Part shown: in pieces, positions 57,821-64,000 of the stretch
Layout: every line of letters begins with the position of its first letter
How positions within the stretch are numbered: position 1 is the first letter of the stretch
Assembly (NCBI GenBank): GCA_963971285.1
Contig: OZ020258.1
Location: forward strand, 620,001 to 684,000
DNA from: Astropecten irregularis
Lineage: Eukaryota > Echinodermata > Asteroidea > Paxillosida > Astropectinidae
Direction: 5' to 3'
DNA: 64,000 nt
Translations under genes and position numbers: made by a program
Notes under the pieces: generated by a model
Told to the model about the DNA's origin: nothing
The model's input: only the letters and a program-made list of their open reading frames with translations
Database searches by the model: none

Positions 57821-58899
57821 AAATTTCCTAGTGCTTTATCGAAAAGTTTAAAAAAGAAATCAATTTATTATTTTCAAAAGTCCGACTCTCGTCTAACTCC
57901 AATGACGTTATCCACATTAAGTTTCAAGAGTCAATAATTTTATTCCAAATTAAACGAACAAATTTTGGGTTTTTTTTCCATGAAATTCTCATTTTCATCA
58001 GTTCTATAAACAAAATTCTAACATTATCATTAATCAATAATGTTTTCCTGAATATAGTTAATTGCTTATCATCTGCAAAGATGACAGCAACAGAATAACA
58101 TTTCTTGTAAGAAAACTATATTCACATTCCAAAGAGCAATATCAACCTTTTTTTTCAATGAAGTCCGCGGTTGAATGGAGCTTACATGCCCTTTATGGAT
58201 ATCATCACCGTGAATACTCTAGACAACCACAGGTCAAACCTCCCGTGAAGACGAGGCCAGCGGTTGCACAGTATGATCAAGTGGATAGCTTTGAAGAGCA
58301 CGCGAAAATATAAACATAACCGCTGTTATAATCTATACGGGCTGAATAACTGGAATCTTAATCATAATTAAATTAAATCAAACACAATTTCACGCTGTGA
58401 AATCAAAACTTGAGCCTCTTTTGAAATAAAGTTAAGTTTGATTCTGTATGCATTTCATTCTTACTGCGCCATTAGTGGGTATAGGTTATACACACATATC
58501 AATTATAATTTGATAAATATCCAGGTTTCTGGAATGTAACTCTTGTGGTGAAAAATTAAAATTGTCCACATAATAGCGACCCACTCAAACAATTTACTTA
58601 TTAAGCAAAATATCTCTGAACTTGATGCTCAATTTGACTATTTAAAAGGGCAATTTGTTGTTCTCATTTTTAACTCAGATTGTGAAATAACCTGTATTTC
58701 TGGTACCAATCATTCATTCTGACGGCATGTACAATTGTAGCATCCGTCAGGTAATAGGTATCTCAATGCAGATTGGTAGCAGAATAATACTTCAGACATA
58801 ATACTTCAAAATACCTTTTGAATATCAAATCCCCTTTTTGAAGTCGCGGCATGTTTCATTGTGGATTCATTACACACAAGGCTCATTAAGGTTAAGTCA
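57821..58899. other. 1.1 kb AT-rich unassigned stretch
   Basis: A short frame at 58062-58313 has no recognised domain. No repeat copies matched. Confidence 0.3.
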
Positions 58900-58990
58900 A
58901 GAAAGATTTAGGCTTTGCATGGTGACAATTGGTATGTGGATCGTTCGTACTATCTCACTTCTATTTCCTTCGCACTTCTCGTAAGTTTAA
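58900..58990 (-). repeat. family G fragment
   Basis: GGCTTTGCATGGTGACAATT, GGTATGTGGATCGTTCGTAC and TTCGCACTTCTCGTAAG match 23970-24067. The block GGTTTGCGGAAACACCATGT present in the 23945 copy is absent, and the ribozyme-like end is not reached. Confidence 0.7.
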
Positions 58991-59483
58991 GTCCTTAGAT
59001 AATTTACTACCGAACTAGTTTAGGCGTGGTTTCGCTGGTTACACTGCCAAACATAAGCCATAACAGCTATATAGAATAGAGTTCTCGTATTTATGATACA
59101 AATTCCTATCAATAACATTCCAAATTCAATTTGCTAACTAATACAAAGTATAATGCATTGCAATCCCCCTACCGTGGCTACGACACAGATAGCTGACATG
59201 GGTAAATTGACCTTATGACCAAAAAGCAAGTAAACTGTTTCAAGATTGGGATTTCAGATAACATTTTGTTCAATAATTATACCATAAATCAGGAGATTTC
59301 GTTTGGGTTTATATCAATAACGTTTGTTGAGAGAAACAACAAACTTCTATCTCTGTTGCCTCGGACGTACGTTTGTCCTTCCAAATGTCTGTCCTCTGTG
59401 TACCATAAAGGTTGGCTAGTGGCTTAAACATTTGTACAAAATATTGGGCAGATACTCAACTTATGAAGTATGTTCCTATAATC
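58991..59483. other. unassigned stretch
   Basis: No gene recognised; the plus frame 59215-59427 has no known domain. Confidence 0.3.
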
Positions 59484-59725
59484 TTGTTCTTTCCTGGGCC
59501 GATTTCATAAAGATCTGCGACGCGTCGCAACTCGATTTGCGACGCGTCCTAGCTGCGACGCGTCGCATCTTTGCGATGAGTCCATAGAGTATGGATGCGT
59601 CTTAACTCTGCGATGCCTAGTAATTAAGTTTGATGAAATCGGCCCCAGATCTTTAAAGGAAGGAGCGGGGCATACAATCCCATTCACCCATCTGACATTT
59701 GCCACACAAGAAAGGAAAAACACAA
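59484..59725. mobile_element. family B element, copy 1
   Basis: Shared from TTGTTCTTTCCTGGGCC to AAAGGAAAAACACAA with copy 2 at 61579. The inner termini are GGGCCGATTTCATAAAG and TTGATGAAATCGGCCCC. Between them TGCGACGCGTCGCA (59516-59529), TGCGACGCGTC (59538-59548) and TGCGACGCGTCGCA (59554-59567) repeat, then a small TCCATA/TATGGA hairpin. Copy 1 lacks eight bases that copy 2 has there. Non-coding. The minus frame 59505-59723 is a by-product. Confidence 0.88.
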
Positions 59726-61448
59726 CTCTAATGTAGGGAACTGCATTAATTTAGATTCATGGATTATATTTCCGAGCAAATCAAGGCGAGGATTGGACGG
59801 GAATTACCAACGAGGCTAACGGGTTCAAAATGCACAATTCCCCCATCAAATCACTCTCCATTTCCCGGCCAAATTGCGTATTGACCTTATTCAGTGCATA
59901 ACCTAATACCCATCTATTGAAAGGATATGACCTAATAAATACAGTCAGTTTGCAAGTACGATACGTGGGTAGTAATATCAAACGACCCGGTTCCTGCCCG
60001 GTTGTTTTTTCTTCGTCTTTGTCCCCGCCAGCGAACCTTTTAAAGAAATCTTCACCAGTATCAAAGATCGTGAAGCAGGTGAATTCGAAATAATCCGATG
60101 TGAATTTCTATAGTTATTCCGATGCGATTACATCGTATGGCAATAACGGTTGTTGCAGGTGACAGTTTAGTGGTTTGAACGTGCAGCCACTCGGTGCAAG
60201 TTTAGAAATTGTATTCAATTTATCAATTTATTATTGCAAATCTTTCGTTACAAATTTGTTTTCCGTGCGTCCAGCTTTGTGTTTAAAATGTCAAAAGGGT
60301 ATCATACCTCAATATGCAGTGCTGATCGGCTGCCTAGCAACTATGTGTCTACTTGTCACGTCTTGTCACAGTTAAGGACGGTTTCTTCTTTTAATAAATG
60401 ACAGTAATGACATATACGACAATGGCACTGACATCCTCCTATAGATCTAGCTCTGAGACAGAGACAGGTAAACAATGGGTCTTGATGTAACGGCAGCTAA
60501 GGCTACGGCTCATGATTCATCTTCGTCATCTCAATTCATGTTGATTTAACATCACACGAAAATGAATCAAAGCCGAAGCCTGAGTCAAACCGTAACCCAA
60601 GGTCGCTTCATCCTTCAAAATATGAACTGGTACCACCTCATATCTGTAAAATCTCAAATCATCAAATCGCGTGTGATGAATTGGGTACAATACCTGTGCC
60701 ATTAATGGAAAGATTAAGTTTTTCCATTAGTGAAGCCCGATCGTGATTCTTTACCGAAATTGAAAGGAGAATGAATCAAATACTGGGTCAGAGCAGATGA
60801 AAGCTTTTAACTGAACCTCGATTGAAATGACAATTATACCAACGTCCCTGTGATGCTTGCTAAAAGGTTATAAAGAACGACCATGATGAAAGGTTTTAGC
60901 CTAATTGAATATTTTAACCCAAAATGAATGACATTGAATTTCAATCAATATTTTTGTCCTTCCTCTTTCTTTATATATTAATGGAAACAAAATTATGAAA
61001 ATCGAACGGACCACCTAAAGTGACACAGCCTGCCTCAAAAACTCCTCAATGCTCTACAATACTGACCCTTTAAAGCTTGATGCTGAATCTGTGGGCTGTT
61101 TGTTATTTTAGCTTGTTTGTTGGTTGGTTGTTGAGGGAAAGGAATAGAATGAGTAAAATTTAGACCTTTCTTTTGCAACGTCACAGCTCGATCTTTTGTC
61201 AACCAAAATGGCGCAAACTATGGAGGGCCATCAAAGTCCTGGTTTGGCACGGTCTACCGGACCACGTACAAAGATTGACCGCCTACCTTTAATGATGCCA
61301 GTGCACTTTATTTTACACTAAGTGAATGACAGGAGAATGCATCACTGGATTGGATGTCTACATCTATCTCCTTTGACTCTTACAAAGGTCAAAGCTAATT
61401 ACAATACCTAAATATCCTCGCTGCGAAAGCTACACAACGAATTCTTGT
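59726..61448. other. 1.7 kb unassigned stretch
   Basis: No repeat copy recognised. GGCTGCCTAGCAAC at 60328-60341 is a loose X-box. Frames at 59781-59981 and 60175-60375 have no recognised domain. Confidence 0.35.
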
Positions 61449-62139
61449 TTAAACGTATTATACATGATTGATAAAGGTCACAGAACAGCACTCACACTTT
61501 GTCTGATCAAACATGTACATGAAATAATAAACCTGTGAAAATTTGAGCTCAATCGGACATCTGAGTCACGAGAAAATGTTGTTCTTCCCTGGGCCGATTT
61601 CATAAAGATCTGCGACGCGTCGCAACTCGATTTGCGACGCGTCCTAGCTGCGACGCGTCGCATCTTTGCGATGAGTCCTACTGTCCATAGAGTATGGATG
61701 CGTCTTAACTCTGCGATGCCTAGTAATTAAGTTTGATGAAATCGGCCCCAGGTCTCTAAAGGAAGGGGCGGGGCATACAATCCCATCCACCCATCTGACA
61801 TTTGCCACACAAGAAAGGAAAAAAACAAATCTGCATACATAAAATAAACAACCTGTGAAAATGTGAGCTCAATCGGACATCTGAGTCACGAGAAAATGGC
61901 GAAAACCTGACTCAATTTTTCTTATAAAACATGAAGAATGGTTTTGATTTTTATAAACCCCAAGATCAAAACTGTTTTCGGTCTTTGTTTTACTTATTTC
62001 TGGAAAAATACATCATTTCAGGAGGAAATATTTTAATTGTATATTTCTATCAGCACCATCTTCATATCCAGAAAGTTATACGTAAATCTGTGAACATTTC
62101 TGTTTGGGTATGTTACCAATCCTGTATTGTATCTTTAAG
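61449..62139 (+). mobile_element. family C TIR element interrupted by family B
   Basis: The left part ATTATACATGATTGATAAAG, ACTTTGTCTGATCAAACATG and TTTGAGCTCAATCGGACATC matches 22189-22070 in reverse. The right part ATGGTTTTGATTTTTATAAA, AAACTGTTTTCGGTCTTTG and CAGCACCATCTTCATATCC completes the C layout to TTACCAATCCTGTATTGTAT. A family B element splits it, and a 48-bp block is duplicated on both sides of the insert (61531-61578 and 61851-61898, one mismatch). Confidence 0.85.
61579..61828. mobile_element. family B element, copy 2 (nested)
   Basis: Same layout as 59484: TTGTTCTTCCCTGGGCC, GATTTCATAAAG, three GACGCGTC-centred palindromes, then GATGAAATCGGCCCC and AAAGGAAAAAAACAA. It retains TACTGTCC, which is missing from copy 1. 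It lies inside a family C element. Confidence 0.88.
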
Positions 62140-62934
62140 TTCATAGAATGAAAAACAGCAAAGTTAGTTTATAATGTAGCAGCAGTTGTTGCAGCTGTTG
62201 CATTGTGAATGTACCGGCGCGGATAACTTCAATTTCCTCTGATATTTGTAGAAGCAGTTCGCTTCTCTCTTCAACAGGAATGGTTCAAGCATGGGTGGCT
62301 TTGTTTCTGTTTCGGTATGAGGGAGAACCGCAGACTTGCTTAGTCAAGCCAAGTGCCACTTGATCGATAAAGATTGACTAGAGACGAGTCTAGCAAGACG
62401 GTACAGGTGTTTGATGAACGGAAACCCCGCCCAACCAAGACTAATAACTCCATACTGCATATGACCACCCTCATCTTTATCAAACTGGTGGATCCTATTC
62501 ATTATATCCTAGCTAGGGATAACTGAATCACGACGTCTGGGTACCAGACAGGTTGCTACACCTCTAGAGATGTACGAAGCTTTCAATCATGTCTTGGTAT
62601 AAATAACCGAAAGTGCAGTCGAACACTTCTGAAATTGGGTTAATCTCAAAACATTATGCACAGTCCGGTGTGGAATTTGGAGAATATGAAGTCTTTATAA
62701 TAATGTACGTTTTCAGAAAACAAGCCATGAACTAGCATGCAGGTTAAAATTCGTTTTCTAAAAACAAGCAAGTCAATCAGAAACTTATAGAGTGATTGAG
62801 GAAATATAATGGAATTAAAGATCAAGTCATCGGAACTATTTGACAGCAGGACAATTGTCTATAAAATTGTAGAAAAAATGAAATGTACATTCTTTGAACT
62901 GTTCATCAGTATACCTTTCAAGCAATGACTGTGC
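62140..62934. other. 800 bp unassigned stretch
   Basis: No gene recognised. GCAGCAGTTGTTGCAGCTG (about 62177) is a short repeat-like tract. Confidence 0.3.
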
Positions 62935-63297
62935 CTTTAAAAGTAATATCATACTTTGGTTATTGTCAAAGAAATGCAGATCCATGGGCAAAAATTTCAA
63001 GAAAGATACAATAACATCAATGAAAATTTCAGTCCTATACGGTGCCCACATTTTGAGAAAAAGACGGACAAACGTCCACAGTACTTTTTAAATCTTTTCA
63101 ACTTTATTTGTGATCTTTAAAAGATCATAATTGTTTTTAGTCATTGGTTTCACTCTTTTCTGGATAAATACAGCATTGCAGGCAGACCATTTTTAACGGT
63201 ATGTTTCTACCATTGCCATCTTTATACCCTGTAAGCTATACGTAAATCTGTGGAGATTTCTGTTTCGGTATGCTACCAAAGTATATGATACTACCTT
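62935..63297 (+). mobile_element. family D TIR element
   Basis: Left TTTAAAAGTAATATCATACT; right CAAAGTATATGATACTACCT. Landmarks GAAATGCAGATCCATGGGC, TTTTGAGAAAAAGACGGAC, TTTTTAAATCTTTTCAAC, GGTATGTTTCTACCATTGCC and TACCCTGTAAGCTATACGTA are in family order. Open frames on both strands within it are by-products. Confidence 0.87.
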
Positions 63298-63872
63298 CAC
63301 ACCATGACTGTGGCTTTAATGGTAGTCCTTCAATCTGCCTTATAGGGAACTGAATTGAAACAGGGGTTATTTCATCCAGCACACTTCCCTAAGCGGATTG
63401 AACGGATGTAAAATGTTTTCATTAAATGGCATTATGTGGATTGACAGGGTAGCAGTGTTCCAGGTTTGTGAAATGTCAGATGGACGTGTGAATATGCCGT
63501 GAATAAGCCGCCCTTTGCTGCAGGCTGATCCAGTCCTTTTTTCAGGGAACATGTCGATGGAAAATACTCGCTAAGAATCAATCGTCAACCATTCCAGCTC
63601 AGTGGGTTAGTTATACTGTAGTCCGTGTAATCCCGTACATACAGGAGTAACCCTAAAGCATGAAGGACGAATCCTGCCTTGTAAGAAACATACAGGACAG
63701 TCAAGCATCTTAAATCCATGCGTTACGACAATGCAAAAAAGACCTCAGCTACACAAAGCATGAGTTGATGACATTTATAGGAATTGTTTTAATTTGTCTG
63801 ACAGGAAACATTATAAGCTTATGACGATACTTTCTGACTAAAAAATAGACATTTATTGTGATTGGCTGTGCT
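63298..63872. other. unassigned stretch
   Basis: No gene recognised; the minus frame 63367-63552 has no known domain. Confidence 0.3.
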
Positions 63873-64000
63873 TTTAAAGGTGTAATACATGATTTGTAAA
63901 GATCACAACAGAATAATATATACACTTTGTCTAATGCAGCATGTAATATGAAATGATAAACCCGTGAAAATTGTAGCTCATTCGGACAGTCCCGAAAAAA
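63873..64000 (+). mobile_element. family C element, cut by the window end
   Basis: TTTAAAGGTGTAATACATGA, then ACTTTGTCTAATGCAGCATG, AATGATAAACCCGTGAAAAT and TGTAGCTCATTCGGACAG follow the left half of family C. The rest lies beyond the window. Confidence 0.8.

Noticed and set aside
1-64000. Reverse transcriptase, transposase or other mobile-element genes
   Set aside because: No frame of useful length carries recognisable catalytic motifs; all elements here look non-autonomous.
1-64000. CRISPR arrays, operons or other prokaryotic systems
   Set aside because: No regularly spaced short repeats with unique spacers, no ribosome-binding-site-led gene runs; the sequence is eukaryotic in character.

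Overview
This window looks like non-coding, repeat-rich DNA from an animal nuclear genome. It is AT-rich and has no dense run of open reading frames, no operon-like gene spacing and no recognisable protein family in any frame. The short open frames scattered through it lack domains or biased composition, and many are simply the translation of a repeat. Most of what can be annotated is non-autonomous mobile DNA. The frequent TAGGCCTA-type motifs, tRNA-derived SINEs, short terminal-inverted-repeat (TIR) elements and Penelope-type repeat fragments suggest a marine invertebrate deuterostome, perhaps an echinoderm such as a sea star. That assignment is inference, not proof.

Six groups of repeats recur. 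(1) A 240-bp element, here 'family A', starts GGGGCCAATTTCATAGAGCT and ends in its inverse: 432, 16448, 16944, 41661, 47394, 54607, plus a GC-richer relative at 432-850 and 10521-10762. (2) A 330-370 bp element, 'family D', has long TIRs beginning TTAAAGGTA: 4165 (partial), 4564, 22822, 30131, 42864, 45248, 57495, 62935. A sister subfamily 'C' is at 21826, 61449 and 63873. (3) 'Family B' (59484 and 61579) carries three palindromic GCGACGCGTCGC blocks, and one copy sits inside a family C element. (4) 'Family G' carries a hammerhead-ribozyme-like core: 15742, 23945, 27320, 35646, 40345, with a fragment at 58900. (5) 'Family J' has a hairpin followed by GAAAC: 8655, 14025, 21408, 41140. (6) tRNA-derived SINEs are at 33169 (minus) and 39656 (plus). 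Single small foldback elements lie at 1745, 20127, 25067, 25240 and 36947.

By region: 0-11 kb holds families A/K, D and J, a TIR element and a 65-bp tandem repeat. 11-21 kb is the most unique-looking part, with RFX X-box and CRE motifs (12.4, 13.55 kb) and an enhancer-like homeodomain/T-box motif cluster at 19.1-19.4 kb. 21-31 kb is repeat-dense and has an E2F/octamer cluster at 25.68 kb. 31-46 kb has both SINEs, G and J copies, a G-run and E2F/CTCF-like motifs near 43.5-44.4 kb. 46-57 kb is largely unique, with an X-box at 49.84 kb and a doubled GTCACGTGAC at 53.67 kb. 57-64 kb ends in nested C, B and D elements.

No protein-coding gene is annotated. The window could be intergenic or lie inside large introns. 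Three short stretches with splice-site-like borders are listed as low-confidence exon candidates.
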